A DNA stretch of 64,000 nt. Source: Thalassovita gelatinovora (GTDB lineage: Bacteria; Pseudomonadota; Alphaproteobacteria; Rhodobacterales; Rhodobacteraceae). Under the pieces are notes generated by a model. It was given only the letters and a program-made list of their open reading frames with translations. It ran no database searches and was not told where the DNA came from. Where the stretch lies: NCBI RefSeq assembly GCF_001458355.1, contig NZ_CYSA01000016.1, forward strand, positions 62,001 through 126,000, written 5' to 3'. Positions 51,020-59,887 of the stretch are shown in pieces. Every line of letters begins with the position of its first letter. Position 1 is the first letter of the stretch. A program made the translations under genes and the position numbers.

Positions 51020-51583
51020 TCAGGGATTCATCAACACTGATTGGGATGGGTAATCAGACGCCCAAGTCGCCGGAAGCGGTGCGATAAAGACATTTTCGGT
51101 TCTATTTTGAATGAACCGCCATTGGCCATCGTCGCATTTGCGAAACTTATTGTAGAGACGCGATGAGCGCAGCATGGCTTTCCCATCAGAAAAGAGCCAC
51201 GGCTGCATATGTACCCAATTCCCTTCAGCGGTCATCGCATCTGGTGCAACGCGGATTTGTTCTGAGGTCAGGTAGTGACAATTCAGGATAAGCTGCGGGT
51301 CTGTTTTGCCACCCCAGAAATTTTGGAAATGCGCTTTGATCGCATCCCATCCTTCAGCGCGGCCAAACTGTCCGTCATAATATTCGCCAACCCCTTCCCA
51401 GACAGCCTCTGGCGCAAAAAGCTCCATGATGCGATCGATCCTGTCGGCATCATCATTTGATCCGAATTCCGGGTTGGGCGTGTCACACAAAAACATGTAG
51501 CGCGCCTGTATCCGGCGCACCTCAGCCTCAGCTTCGAGAACAGCGATTCGTGCTTCAAGAGCTGAAAATTGGTCATCCGTCAT
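51020..51583 (-). CDS. iacI: SnoaL/NTF2-like protein, probable IacI
   Basis: A 187-residue protein with an N-terminal helix (TDDQFSALEARIAVLEAEAE) and a SnoaL/NTF2-like cone fold (ELFAPEAVWEGVGEYYDGQ, LSRL-type strands, WRFIQNRTENVF). The start at 51583 is preferred to one three codons upstream. In iac clusters iacI encodes a small protein of unknown function needed for or associated with indole-3-acetate breakdown. It is divergent from iacH across a region holding the two-dyad operator. Confidence 0.8.
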   Translation of the reverse strand: MTDDQFSALEARIAVLEAEAEVRRIQARYMFLCDTPNPEFGSNDDADRIDRIMELFAPEAVWEGVGEYYDGQFGRAEGWDAIKAHFQNFWGGKTDPQLILNCHYLTSEQIRVAPDAMTAEGNWVHMQPWLFSDGKAMLRSSRLYNKFRKCDDGQWRFIQNRTENVFIAPLPATWASDYPSQSVLMNP

Positions 51584-51656
51584 ATTGTGCATCCTTATCC
51601 TGCGGCATTTTTCATCTTTCCGCTTTAGCCATGCTCAATTCCAAAGTTTATTTCAA

Positions 51657-51709
51657 TATTCACGTGAATAATCTTGACCGAAATCCGACATACGGGAATA
51701 TTACTGTAA
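51657..51709 (+). promoter_or_regulatory. Promoter of the iacH-G operon with two operator dyads
   Basis: The perfect 14-base palindrome TATTCACGTGAATA is at 51657-51670. TTGACC (probable -35) is at 51674-51679, and a second dyad TTAC-T-GTAA at 51701-51709 overlaps the -10 position. The dyad centres are 41.5 bases apart. The same layout with the same distances recurs at 58625-58675. It is a good candidate for the site of the MarR-type repressor encoded at the right edge. Confidence 0.75.
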
Positions 51710-51748
51710 CAAGCGCACAAAAATCGCTCAACAAGCCACAGGGAAAAC

Positions 51749-52909
51749 ATGACTGTAGCCGAACAGAATAACTGCGCATTGGCGCATACTCTCGATATGG
51801 GCGGCGACGGCCTGAGAGTGGCGATCAAAGACTGTATCGACATCAAGGATATGGTCAGCGCCTGTGGGTCTGCCGCACTCATAGACAGTGCGCCAGCGAC
51901 GGAAAACGCCGTGGTCGTTGACAGTGTCTTATCGAATGGCTGCAAGATCATCGGCAAGGCCAACATGCATGAACTGGCCTATGGGATGACCGGTGTGAAC
52001 ACCACGTTCGGCACCCCCGTGAACCCGCATTGGCCCGATCGTATCCCCGGCGGTTCCTCCTCTGGCTCCGCGGTGGCAGTCGCCGCAGGATTATGTGATT
52101 TTGCCATCGGCACCGACACGGGCGGCTCCGTGCGCCAACCCGCGATCTGTTGTGGCGTCTATGGCATCAAACCCACCTTTGGCCGCGTCAGCCGGGACGG
52201 TTGTCACCCCAAAGACAGCTCTTTGGATTGCGTTGGTGTTCTTGCCCGCACTGCCGAAATGCTGGTCAAAGGAATGGAGGCGATTGATCCAACCTTTGAA
52301 CGCCAAACATTGACGAAAGCGCCGCGCCTCGCCCGTGTCAAAAGCAATGTCGAAAAGAAACTGGGCGATGCGCTGGTCTATGCCTTGATGGAAGGCTTGC
52401 CAGATGCCGCCTATGTGAAATTGCCCCATATGGAGGCCGCGTTCGAAGCAGGCATGACGGTGATCGGCGTCGAAGCGGCCGTCGCTTACGGCCCGCTTGT
52501 GGATGCTGGGAAACCCTTGGGCGCGGATATCCGAACCCGTCTGATCAATGCCCGCAAAATCACGGATGAAAGCCTTGGCGCCGCCGAAGACATCCGCACG
52601 ACATTCACCAACGAAGTGGATGCCATATTCGAAGACTATGACGTGTTGGTCACCCCTGCCCTTCCCATCATTCCCCCGACACTGGCCGAGGCCAAAGACC
52701 CCGCAACGGTTTTGCCCCTGACCAAACTGTTGCGCCCCTTCAATCTAAGCGGGCACCCCGCGATCGTCCTGCCGATCCCGGTCGGACCAGATCACCTCCC
52801 CGCAGGTATCCAAATCATCGGGCGCAAAGGCGAGGACGCGTTTCTCTGTGCGATTGCCGTGTGGCTCACCAAGACCCTGACTGCATTCCAACCGGAGGAC
52901 AAATCATGA
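51749..52909 (+). CDS. iacH: Amidase-signature protein, probable IacH
   Basis: A 386-residue amidase-signature enzyme, somewhat shorter than the usual 450-500. The Ser-cisSer-Lys triad is complete: Lys27 (VAIKDCID), a Ser within 103-105 (PGGSSSGS) and Ser127 (TDTGGSVRQP). IacH belongs to the canonical iac set and is predicted to hydrolyse an amide. A ring-opened intermediate or an auxin amide are both possible. It starts the rightward operon, and its stop overlaps iacA (ATGA). Confidence 0.85.
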   Translation: MTVAEQNNCALAHTLDMGGDGLRVAIKDCIDIKDMVSACGSAALIDSAPATENAVVVDSVLSNGCKIIGKANMHELAYGMTGVNTTFGTPVNPHWPDRIPGGSSSGSAVAVAAGLCDFAIGTDTGGSVRQPAICCGVYGIKPTFGRVSRDGCHPKDSSLDCVGVLARTAEMLVKGMEAIDPTFERQTLTKAPRLARVKSNVEKKLGDALVYALMEGLPDAAYVKLPHMEAAFEAGMTVIGVEAAVAYGPLVDAGKPLGADIRTRLINARKITDESLGAAEDIRTTFTNEVDAIFEDYDVLVTPALPIIPPTLAEAKDPATVLPLTKLLRPFNLSGHPAIVLPIPVGPDHLPAGIQIIGRKGEDAFLCAIAVWLTKTLTAFQPEDKS

Positions 52910-54045
52910 CCGCTGATGCAGCGCTGGCTGAACAGCCGCTAACCAAAGACGAGGTACTCGCCAGCATCCGCGCCCGCGCGACCGAATTTCAAAACCTGCG
53001 CCACATTCCGCAAGATGTCGTTGATCAGTTCAAAGCCCTGGGCGTCTACCGGGCCTTTGTACCCGCCCGTTTCGGCGGCGATGAAATAAGCCCCGCCGCG
53101 TTTTGCCGCCTGATCGAAGACATTTCTGCCGCAGATGCATCCGCCGGATGGGTCGCAAGTTTTGGTGTTTCCGCCACATATCTGAGCACCTTGCCAACCG
53201 ACACCTATGCCGAAATTTTCGGCAAGAACCCGGACACGGTGTTCGCAGGCGCCATGTTCCCGCCGCAACCGGCCAAAACCGTTGCCGGTGGCTATGAAGT
53301 CACCGGGCAATGGCCATGGGGGTCTGGCATCATGGGCGCGGATCTGGCAGGCGCCGGCATCAAGGTCGAAGATCAAAACACCAAACTCCCGCTCATTGCG
53401 ATCATGCCAAAGGCAAAGGTCGAGGTTGTCGACACGTGGAAAACCCTTGGCCTGCGTGCCACAGGCTCTCATGACATCAAGGTAGACCGTGTTGTTGTAC
53501 CGCGCGAATGGACCTTTATTCGGGGGTCCAAACCGACGATGGACGATCGTATCTTCCGCTATCCGTCTATGGCACTCGCCTCGCAAGTTTTGGCCGTCGT
53601 CGCCTTGGGCGCGGCACGCGCGGCGCTTGATTTCCTGCACAACAGTGGCTCGCGCCAATCCGTGACCGGCGCACCGAAGCCGGGCGCAAGACCCTATTTG
53701 CAGACCGAATATGCCAAAGCGCGTGGCATGTATTTGGGCGCGCAAGCCCTGTTCTACGACACCTTGGACGAAGCCTACGCGGAACTCGAACACCAAGAGA
53801 CGGTCAGCCGCGACACCCATATTCGCTTGCGCCTTGTCGCCTCAAAAGCCGCAAAAGACGGGGCCGAAGCAGCGCGTATGGCCTTTGCCCTCGGCGGCTC
53901 TGCCGCGATCAACGAAGGCCATCCCCTTGGCCGTTACATGCTTGATGCCGCTGGCGTCGCGCAACACGCCTTCCTCAGCGAAGGCACATGGACCGGTGCA
54001 GGCGCCGCCATGTTCGATGAACCCACCATGCCCGGCTACCCATAA
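52906..54045 (+). CDS. iacA: Flavin-dependent monooxygenase of acyl-CoA dehydrogenase fold, probable IacA
   Basis: A 380-residue protein of the HpaB/DszC-like acyl-CoA dehydrogenase fold, which uses reduced flavin to hydroxylate an aromatic substrate. Typical features are VPARFGGDEISPAAFCRLIEDI, the TWKTLGLRATGSHD segment and the C-terminal helix with LGGSAAINEGHPLGRYMLDA. IacA attacks the indole ring of indole-3-acetate at an early step. Its flavin reductase partner IacG is encoded at 57965. The CCGGAGGAC ribosome-binding site supports the start at 52906. Confidence 0.9.
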   Translation: MTADAALAEQPLTKDEVLASIRARATEFQNLRHIPQDVVDQFKALGVYRAFVPARFGGDEISPAAFCRLIEDISAADASAGWVASFGVSATYLSTLPTDTYAEIFGKNPDTVFAGAMFPPQPAKTVAGGYEVTGQWPWGSGIMGADLAGAGIKVEDQNTKLPLIAIMPKAKVEVVDTWKTLGLRATGSHDIKVDRVVVPREWTFIRGSKPTMDDRIFRYPSMALASQVLAVVALGAARAALDFLHNSGSRQSVTGAPKPGARPYLQTEYAKARGMYLGAQALFYDTLDEAYAELEHQETVSRDTHIRLRLVASKAAKDGAEAARMAFALGGSAAINEGHPLGRYMLDAAGVAQHAFLSEGTWTGAGAAMFDEPTMPGYP

Positions 54046-54056
54046 GGAACATTCCG

Positions 54057-54425
54057 ATGACCGATAAAGCATCCCTGCGCACCTTGCTGTGTTTCAACAA
54101 TCACCCGACTTTCTTCTCTCTTCCCTTCGATCAAATCGGCCCGGTGTGGAAAGCCACCCAAGAACTGATGATGGGGATCGATCAGATGGACGGCGTCCAA
54201 ATCGTCGGCACCTTTGACGACGATCAGACCATGGTTGGGGCCAGCCAGGGTTTTCCCTACACATGGTATATTCTCGCGGACTTCCCGGATCGCGAGGCGG
54301 TTCAGGCCGCTTGCAACCTGCTGCGCACCATCGTCGTGGGCGAAGCCAATGATCGCCTTTGGAAATACATGACGGTTGAGGCCCGCATGGGCCGCGCCCT
54401 CGAAATCCCCACCGAAATTCTTTAA
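54057..54425 (+). CDS. iacB: Small protein of unknown function, probable IacB
   Basis: A 122-residue protein lying between iacA and iacC, as in canonical iac clusters. It has no signal peptide and looks like a ferredoxin-like alpha-beta barrel (VQIVGTFDDDQTMVGASQGF, YTWYILADFPDREAVQAACN). Small barrels of this kind often bind a reactive aromatic intermediate. The assignment rests mainly on position and size. Confidence 0.75.
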   Translation: MTDKASLRTLLCFNNHPTFFSLPFDQIGPVWKATQELMMGIDQMDGVQIVGTFDDDQTMVGASQGFPYTWYILADFPDREAVQAACNLLRTIVVGEANDRLWKYMTVEARMGRALEIPTEIL

Positions 54426-54442
54426 TTTAAGGGAACAGACAC

Positions 54443-55726
54443 ATGTCTCTTGATACGCCAAAATTCAGCGATTTGGACGCGCTCTACGATGTGGAAAACG
54501 CCAAGGTCGCAACTGAAATGTACGAAGATCCAGAACTCTTCAAAGAAGAAATGGATCGGATTTTCAAAAAGACCTGGGTCTGGGTCGCGCATGAAAGCGA
54601 ATTCCCCGACAAAGGCTCTTTCAAACTGTCCCAAGTCGGCCTTGATCCGGTCATTGTGGTGCGTGACCGCAAGGGCAAAATCCACTGTATGGTGAACCGC
54701 TGCCGCCACCGCGCCGCCACTGTATGCGAAGTGAAAAAAGGCAAAACGTCATCGTTCCAGTGCCCCTATCACGGCTGGGGCTACGGGTTGGACGGATCGT
54801 TGCGTGCGGTGCCCTACCCCGAACAATATGGCGATGACTTTGACAAGTCCCAGCATGGATTGTTGAAGCTTCGCACCGAATCCCATGAAGGCATGGTCTT
54901 TGCGACCTTCAACGAAGACGCCGAACCGCTTGTGGATTTCTTGGGGCCTGAAGTTTGCCGCTACATGACCTTGTTCATGAAACAAGGCGGCGGGTTCCCG
55001 GTGAAGGTTCTGGGCGAGCACCAGTTCCAAGTTCCGATGAACTGGAAAGTGCAGCTGGAAAACACCACCGACGCCTACCATTTTCCCATCGTGCATAAAT
55101 CTTTCATGCAAACGCTCGATGAAAAAACCGAAGACCTCTTTGACTTCATGGAAAAAAATGAAGGCTGGGTCGAAGATCTGGGCAACGGACATTCCATATT
55201 GATGATGATGCCGTCACGCGCAGATCTGGATGAGCGTCTCGACGATCCGATCGAACCTCGGTTCGAATGGCTCGCCGAAGAGATCCGCAAAGAAGGCTAT
55301 AGCGAAGAGCAGGTCAAAAAGATCGTGCTCGCCGTGGGTGGACCAGGGTTCAACATGAACCTGTTCCCCAACGTGTCCTTCTCTTTGTCGTTCTTCCGCG
55401 TGTTGACGCCGATTGCCGTGGACAAAACCGATATTCGTCACATGGCATTGGGCATGGATGGTGGACCAGCGATTGCCAACCAAACCCGCCTGCGCCTGCA
55501 TGAGCATTTTCAAGGACCGATGGGCTTTGGCTCGCCGGATGATGCCGAAGTCTGGGAACGGGTGCAACGCGGCACGCGAGGCGGCGAAGAGCTTCCGATC
55601 CTCGTCAATCGCGGCATTGTCGACGAAAAACCCGGCGTGACGGGCCCACGTGGTCATGTGAGTTCCGAAACAGGAATGCGCGCTGCCTATAAAATGTGGA
55701 AGCACATGATGGAAATGGAGGCCTGA
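54443..55726 (+). CDS. iacC: Rieske ring-hydroxylating dioxygenase large subunit, probable IacC
   Basis: A 427-residue oxygenase alpha subunit. The Rieske 2Fe-2S ligands are Cys87, His89, Cys107 and His110 (RCRHRA and QCPYHGW). The mononuclear iron site has Asp210, His213 and His218 in TTDAYHFPIVHKSF. With IacD and the reductase IacF it should convert the oxindole intermediate onward towards catechol. It lies 17 bases after iacB and three bases before iacD. Confidence 0.92.
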   Translation: MSLDTPKFSDLDALYDVENAKVATEMYEDPELFKEEMDRIFKKTWVWVAHESEFPDKGSFKLSQVGLDPVIVVRDRKGKIHCMVNRCRHRAATVCEVKKGKTSSFQCPYHGWGYGLDGSLRAVPYPEQYGDDFDKSQHGLLKLRTESHEGMVFATFNEDAEPLVDFLGPEVCRYMTLFMKQGGGFPVKVLGEHQFQVPMNWKVQLENTTDAYHFPIVHKSFMQTLDEKTEDLFDFMEKNEGWVEDLGNGHSILMMMPSRADLDERLDDPIEPRFEWLAEEIRKEGYSEEQVKKIVLAVGGPGFNMNLFPNVSFSLSFFRVLTPIAVDKTDIRHMALGMDGGPAIANQTRLRLHEHFQGPMGFGSPDDAEVWERVQRGTRGGEELPILVNRGIVDEKPGVTGPRGHVSSETGMRAAYKMWKHMMEMEA

Positions 55727-55729
55727 ACC

Positions 55730-56224
55730 ATGACCGAGATGAGCAAAATCGACACCAAGGCCCTCTTGGCGGATGTGACCGAATTCCTCTGGCAGGAAGC
55801 GGATATCCTTGATCGCAAAGACTATGACGCGTGGATTGATCTGTGGCTGGAAGAAGGTCTTTACATCCTTCCCATCGGCGACGGTGAAGATTACGAAAAC
55901 CAGCTTAACCTATGCCATGACAACGATAAAATGCGCCGCATGCGCGTTGACCGCTTCAAACGTGGCTTCTCGATCTCGTCTGCCCCCGCAGCGGATACCG
56001 TGCGCACAGTCAGCCGGATCGTGATCGAAAGCGCCGAGGGCGATATCATCAAAGTCCGCGCCGCCGAGCATCTGATCGAGAACAAATTCGGGCGTCAGCG
56101 CATGTGGGCCGCGAACCTGTATTACACGCTTCAGAAAACCGAAGACGGCTTCAAACTGGACCGCAAAATCGCAAAAATTCTCAACTCCGACGGGATGCTG
56201 AATTCGTTCAGCTATTTGTTCTAA
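55730..56224 (+). CDS. iacD: Ring-hydroxylating dioxygenase small subunit, probable IacD
   Basis: A 164-residue beta subunit with the NTF2-like cone fold (DVTEFLWQEADILDRKDYDAWIDL near the start, ILNSDGMLNSFSYLF at the end). It is structural in the alpha3beta3 hexamer. It follows iacC by three bases and overlaps iacE by one base (TAATG). Confidence 0.92.
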   Translation: MTEMSKIDTKALLADVTEFLWQEADILDRKDYDAWIDLWLEEGLYILPIGDGEDYENQLNLCHDNDKMRRMRVDRFKRGFSISSAPAADTVRTVSRIVIESAEGDIIKVRAAEHLIENKFGRQRMWAANLYYTLQKTEDGFKLDRKIAKILNSDGMLNSFSYLF

Positions 56225-56985
56225 TGGCGACACCTCTTCCAGAAAAAATACAAACCGCTGTGGTCACGGGCGGCGCCCGTGGCTTTGGGGCCGAGGTCTG
56301 CCGTGCGCTTCACAAGGACGGCTTTCGGGTGATCATCACAGATGTTGATCCGGGCACCGAAGCGGCCGCGCTTGCCTCTGAACTTGATCTTTCGGGCGAT
56401 ACCGGCATGACCGCAACGCTTGATGTGTCCAAGCCCGAAGACTGGCAGCGTGTCCTGGACGAATGCGTGACGCGCTATGGTTCGGTCGAGGTGTTGGTCA
56501 ACAACGCAGCCCGCACCAAGGCCCAGCCCGTGATGGACATTGATCCGTCTGAATTCAACGACATCATGGCCATCAATGCCGGTGGCACTTTCGCGGGTTG
56601 CCAAATCTTTGGACGCCATTTCAAAGAACGGGAATATGGCCGGATCGTCAACATGGCGTCCCTTGCGGGTCAAAACGGTGGAACCGCAACCGGCGCGCAT
56701 TATGCCGCCTCCAAAGGGGCGATCCTGACGCTGACCAAAATCTTTGCCCGCGATCTCGCGCCCTTCAACATCACCTGCAACGCCATCGCCCCCGGTCCGA
56801 TGGATACGCCCATGGTGCGCGATGTTTTGGGCGACAATATTGACAAGGCCATTGCCAATATCCCGGTTGGGCGTTTGGGCGATCCTGTCATGGTCGCGGA
56901 ATTGGTCGCCATGCTCGCATCCCCCCGCTCTGCTTTCGTCAATGGCGCCTGTTGGGACGTCAATGGCGGGCTGTATATGCGCTGA
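56224..56985 (+). CDS. iacE: Short-chain dehydrogenase/reductase, probable IacE
   Basis: A 253-residue SDR. The NAD(P)-binding motif is TGGARGFG near residue 15, the active-site Ser146 is in NMASLAG, and Tyr160/Lys164 are in YAASKG. NNAARTKAQ is the NNAG-like stabilising motif. IacE is implicated with IacA in making dioxindole-3-acetic acid from indole-3-acetate. The gene starts on the last base of the iacD stop codon. Confidence 0.92.
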   Translation: MATPLPEKIQTAVVTGGARGFGAEVCRALHKDGFRVIITDVDPGTEAAALASELDLSGDTGMTATLDVSKPEDWQRVLDECVTRYGSVEVLVNNAARTKAQPVMDIDPSEFNDIMAINAGGTFAGCQIFGRHFKEREYGRIVNMASLAGQNGGTATGAHYAASKGAILTLTKIFARDLAPFNITCNAIAPGPMDTPMVRDVLGDNIDKAIANIPVGRLGDPVMVAELVAMLASPRSAFVNGACWDVNGGLYMR

Positions 56986-56996
56986 GGCCTATTAAG

Positions 56997-57953
56997 ATGA
57001 CAAACACACAAACATACACGGTTTCCAGCCGTATTGATGACCGTGGCGATATCGCCCGCATCCGTTTTTCCCCTAAAAGCGGCGGTCAAATCATTCCCTT
57101 TACGGCGGGTGCCCATATCGACATCTATCTTCCCGATGTCGATCTTTGGCGGCAATATTCGCTCTGCTCTGACCCTGCCGAAACTGGATTTTACGAAATC
57201 GGCGTTCTCAAAGACCCGAACTCGCGGGGCGGCTCTACGGCGGTGCATCGCCTCGCCACCGAAGGGGCAGAGTTCAAGGTAGAAGGCCCGCGCAATCACT
57301 TTCCGCTTGATGAAACCGCGACGCAAACCGTGCTTTTGGGCGGCGGCATCGGGGTCACTCCGATGATTGCCATGGCCAAGCGCCTTCATGCTTTGGGCAA
57401 AGATTTTGTCCTGCACTATTGTACGCGCTCCGAAGAAGTGACCGCGTTCAAAGACGACCTTGATGGCTCTGACTTTGCCGACAAAATCGTCTATCACTTT
57501 GATGATCAAGATGACAGCCAACGGCTCGACTTGGCCCAGGACCTTCCAGCCCCGGATCCCGACACCCATCTCTATGTTTGCGGCCCGCAAGGGTTCATGG
57601 ATTGGGTCATCGGGGCGGCCGAAGGCGCAGGCCACGTCCCCGCGAACGTACACCGCGAATACTTCTCCGCAGAGGTGGAATTGTCCGGCGACAGTTTTGA
57701 GGTGGAATGTGCCCAAAGCGGCATCACAGTCACCATCGGTCCGAATGACACAATCGCCAAGGCCCTCGCAAAAGAGGGCCTAAAAATTGACGTGAAATGC
57801 GAAGAAGGTGTCTGCGGCACCTGCATCACAGATGTGTTGAGCGGCGAAATCGATCATCGCGATCAGTTCCTCACCGAGGATGAGCGCGAAGACGGCGATC
57901 AACTTTGTGCCTGTTGTTCGCGCGGCAAGGGCAAATTGGTTCTGGATATTTGA
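56997..57953 (+). CDS. iacF: Phthalate-dioxygenase-reductase-type flavo-iron-sulfur protein, probable IacF
   Basis: A 318-residue reductase with three domains in order: a flavin-binding barrel (about 1-105, with RQYSLCSDP), an NAD-binding domain (about 108-220, LLGGGIGVTPMIAM) and a C-terminal plant-type 2Fe-2S domain. The cluster ligands are Cys268, Cys273, Cys276 and a Cys in 304-307 (CEEGVCGTC). It passes electrons from NADH to the Rieske centre of IacC. No separate ferredoxin gene is needed or seen. Confidence 0.93.
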   Translation: MTNTQTYTVSSRIDDRGDIARIRFSPKSGGQIIPFTAGAHIDIYLPDVDLWRQYSLCSDPAETGFYEIGVLKDPNSRGGSTAVHRLATEGAEFKVEGPRNHFPLDETATQTVLLGGGIGVTPMIAMAKRLHALGKDFVLHYCTRSEEVTAFKDDLDGSDFADKIVYHFDDQDDSQRLDLAQDLPAPDPDTHLYVCGPQGFMDWVIGAAEGAGHVPANVHREYFSAEVELSGDSFEVECAQSGITVTIGPNDTIAKALAKEGLKIDVKCEEGVCGTCITDVLSGEIDHRDQFLTEDEREDGDQLCACCSRGKGKLVLDI

Positions 57954-57964
57954 GGAGAACACCG

Positions 57965-58498
57965 ATGGAACTCACTCCGAACCAGATCGCCTTTCGCGAA
58001 GGCATGAGCCGCATGGGGGCTGCCGTCAATCTGATCACCTCTGACGGGATCTCAGGGACACATGGGATTGTGGCCTCTGCGGTTTGTTCGGTGACAGACA
58101 CGCCGCCCACCCTTCTGGTCTGCGTCAACCGCAACGCATTTGTCCATGACAAGTTTCTCGAAAACGGGGTGCTCTGTGTGAATGTCCTAGCCGCCCATCA
58201 CCAAGACCTGTGCCGGGTCTTTGCCCGCTATGTCGAGGGCGTAGACCGCTTTTCCTATGGCGATTGGCTGACCCTCAGCACGGGGTCTCCTGTGCTCAGT
58301 GATGCCAATGTCGCCTTCGATTGTCGGATCGGTTCGGTGTTGGAACAGGGGTCACATTCGGTGATGTTCTGCGAAATCAAAGCCGTTCACTTGCCCGAGA
58401 AACCGGATCGCGGCCTTGTCTATTTCAGTCGCGATTATCACCACTTGGAAACCGGAAAATCACAGGCCGGTTTTCCGCCCACGCCAAAAGAAGCATGA
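57965..58498 (+). CDS. iacG: Flavin reductase domain protein, probable IacG
   Basis: A 177-residue flavin reductase (FMN-binding split barrel) with the segment GTHGIVASAVCSVTDTPPTL, typical of the small component of two-component flavin monooxygenases. It should supply reduced flavin to IacA. It closes the iacHABCDEFG run. A 375-base gap with the second regulated promoter follows. Confidence 0.92.
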   Translation: MELTPNQIAFREGMSRMGAAVNLITSDGISGTHGIVASAVCSVTDTPPTLLVCVNRNAFVHDKFLENGVLCVNVLAAHHQDLCRVFARYVEGVDRFSYGDWLTLSTGSPVLSDANVAFDCRIGSVLEQGSHSVMFCEIKAVHLPEKPDRGLVYFSRDYHHLETGKSQAGFPPTPKEA

Positions 58499-58873
58499 CA
58501 GGGCTGCCGCCCCTCACACCCCTTATCAGATTCAGCTTCAAAATCAGACAGAGCCTATGACAGAGCGCGTGTTTTTTAACCAAATGCGACTGCAACGCGG
58601 TGGAATCGAACTGGATCAGGGAAATTTACGTAAACTTTCTTGACCCAATTCCGACTTGCGGTAGTTTTACCGTAATAAGATCGCGAAGGAATAGGAAAGA
58701 AACCACAAGGCTTGGCACCACAAGAGCTGACCCATCTCACTTGAACACGGGGAAAAAACCAAGCTCAAAATCGGGCAGTCCCCTCGTTCGACCCCTTAGC
58801 CCAACAACCAGATAACAACTTGAAACAGGCACCAGAAAAACGGTGCACCAATGCTGCAACAGGGAAACGCACA
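58499..58873. other. Intergenic region containing the second two-dyad promoter
   Basis: No credible gene is present in these 375 bases. The promoter elements lie at 58625-58675, leaving a leader of about 190 bases before the TRAP binding-protein start. The leader shows no obvious riboswitch or terminator. Confidence 0.55.
58625..58675 (+). promoter_or_regulatory. Promoter of the second TRAP operon with two operator dyads
   Basis: TTTACGTAAA (58625-58634), TTGACC (58640-58645) and TTAC-C-GTAA (58667-58675) repeat the layout at 51657-51709. The distances are the same: 10.5 bases from the first dyad centre to TTGACC, and 41.5 bases between dyad centres. The intervening ATTCCGAC also resembles ATCCGAC there. 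This points to shared control of iacH-G and TRAP system 2. Confidence 0.75.
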
Positions 58874-59887
58874 ATGAAAAAACTCCTCTCAACCGTCGCC
58901 GCGACCATGATTTTGTCCGGCGTGGCCAACGCCGAAACCACTTTGACAGTGGCCAATTGGCTGCCCCCGTCTCACCCATTGGTTTCCGAGGTCATCGTCC
59001 CGATGACGGAACAGATCAAAGAGGCCACAGCAGGCGAAGTGGTCGCAAATATTCTGCCCGCCCCCCTCGGGCCGCCACCCGCGCATTTTGACTTTGCCGT
59101 CAACGGCGTCGCGGACATCACTTTCGGCGTGCAAGGCTACACAGCAGGCCGTTTCAAAACCACAAACATCGCGGAAATCCCGTTTCTAGGCGACAGTGCA
59201 GAGGCAATTTCGGTCGCCTATTGGCGGACCTTTGAGGCTATGCTCAAAGACGCGGGCGAATATGACGATGTCAAAGTTTTGGGGGTCTTCACCCACGGTC
59301 CCGGCGAAATTTTCCTGAAAAAAGGCGACGCGAGTGCGGTTGATCTGTTGGATGGCAAAAAACTGCGTGTCGGCGGGGGCATCGTTCACGAAGTCGCCTC
59401 CACCTTGGGTGCCGTTCCCGTAGAGGGCCCCTCGTCCAAGGCTTATGAACTTCTGAGCCAAGGCGTCGCGGACGGCATTCTCTTCCCCTATGAATCTGTC
59501 AGCTTCTTCAAACTTATCCCGCAGCTCAGCGTCGGCGTTTCCGTGCCAGGCGGCCTTTACAACACATCCTTCTATATCGTGATGAACAAAGCGAAATGGG
59601 ACAGCCTGACGCCCGAACAACAAACTGCGATCGACAGTGTCACCGGCGAAGCGCTGGCCCGCATGGCGGGTCAGATGTGGGATCGCGTAGACGCGGCGGG
59701 ACTTGAAGCGATGGCTGGGCAAACCACCGTCACCCCCGCCACGGAGGAACAGGTCACCGCGTGGACCGAAGCGTTGCAGCCGGTCGTGGACGCAAAACTC
59801 GCCGAGGTTTCCGAAACGGGCGTAGACGGGGCTGCGGCTCTTGCAATGCTCAAAGCTGAAATCGCTGCAGTTGCCGCGGAACAATGA
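58874..59887 (+). CDS. TRAP transporter solute-binding protein (DctP family, system 2)
   Basis: A 337-residue periplasmic binding protein with a signal peptide at about 1-20 (MKKLLSTVAATMILSGVANA, cleavage after NA). DctP-type stretches are FKTTNIAEIPFLGDSAEAIS and DLLDGKKLRVGGGIVHEVA, with the Arg in LRVGGG as the likely carboxylate ligand. It differs clearly from system 1, so the two probably bind different acids. It overlaps its small permease gene by four bases. Confidence 0.93.
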   Translation: MKKLLSTVAATMILSGVANAETTLTVANWLPPSHPLVSEVIVPMTEQIKEATAGEVVANILPAPLGPPPAHFDFAVNGVADITFGVQGYTAGRFKTTNIAEIPFLGDSAEAISVAYWRTFEAMLKDAGEYDDVKVLGVFTHGPGEIFLKKGDASAVDLLDGKKLRVGGGIVHEVASTLGAVPVEGPSSKAYELLSQGVADGILFPYESVSFFKLIPQLSVGVSVPGGLYNTSFYIVMNKAKWDSLTPEQQTAIDSVTGEALARMAGQMWDRVDAAGLEAMAGQTTVTPATEEQVTAWTEALQPVVDAKLAEVSETGVDGAAALAMLKAEIAAVAAEQ

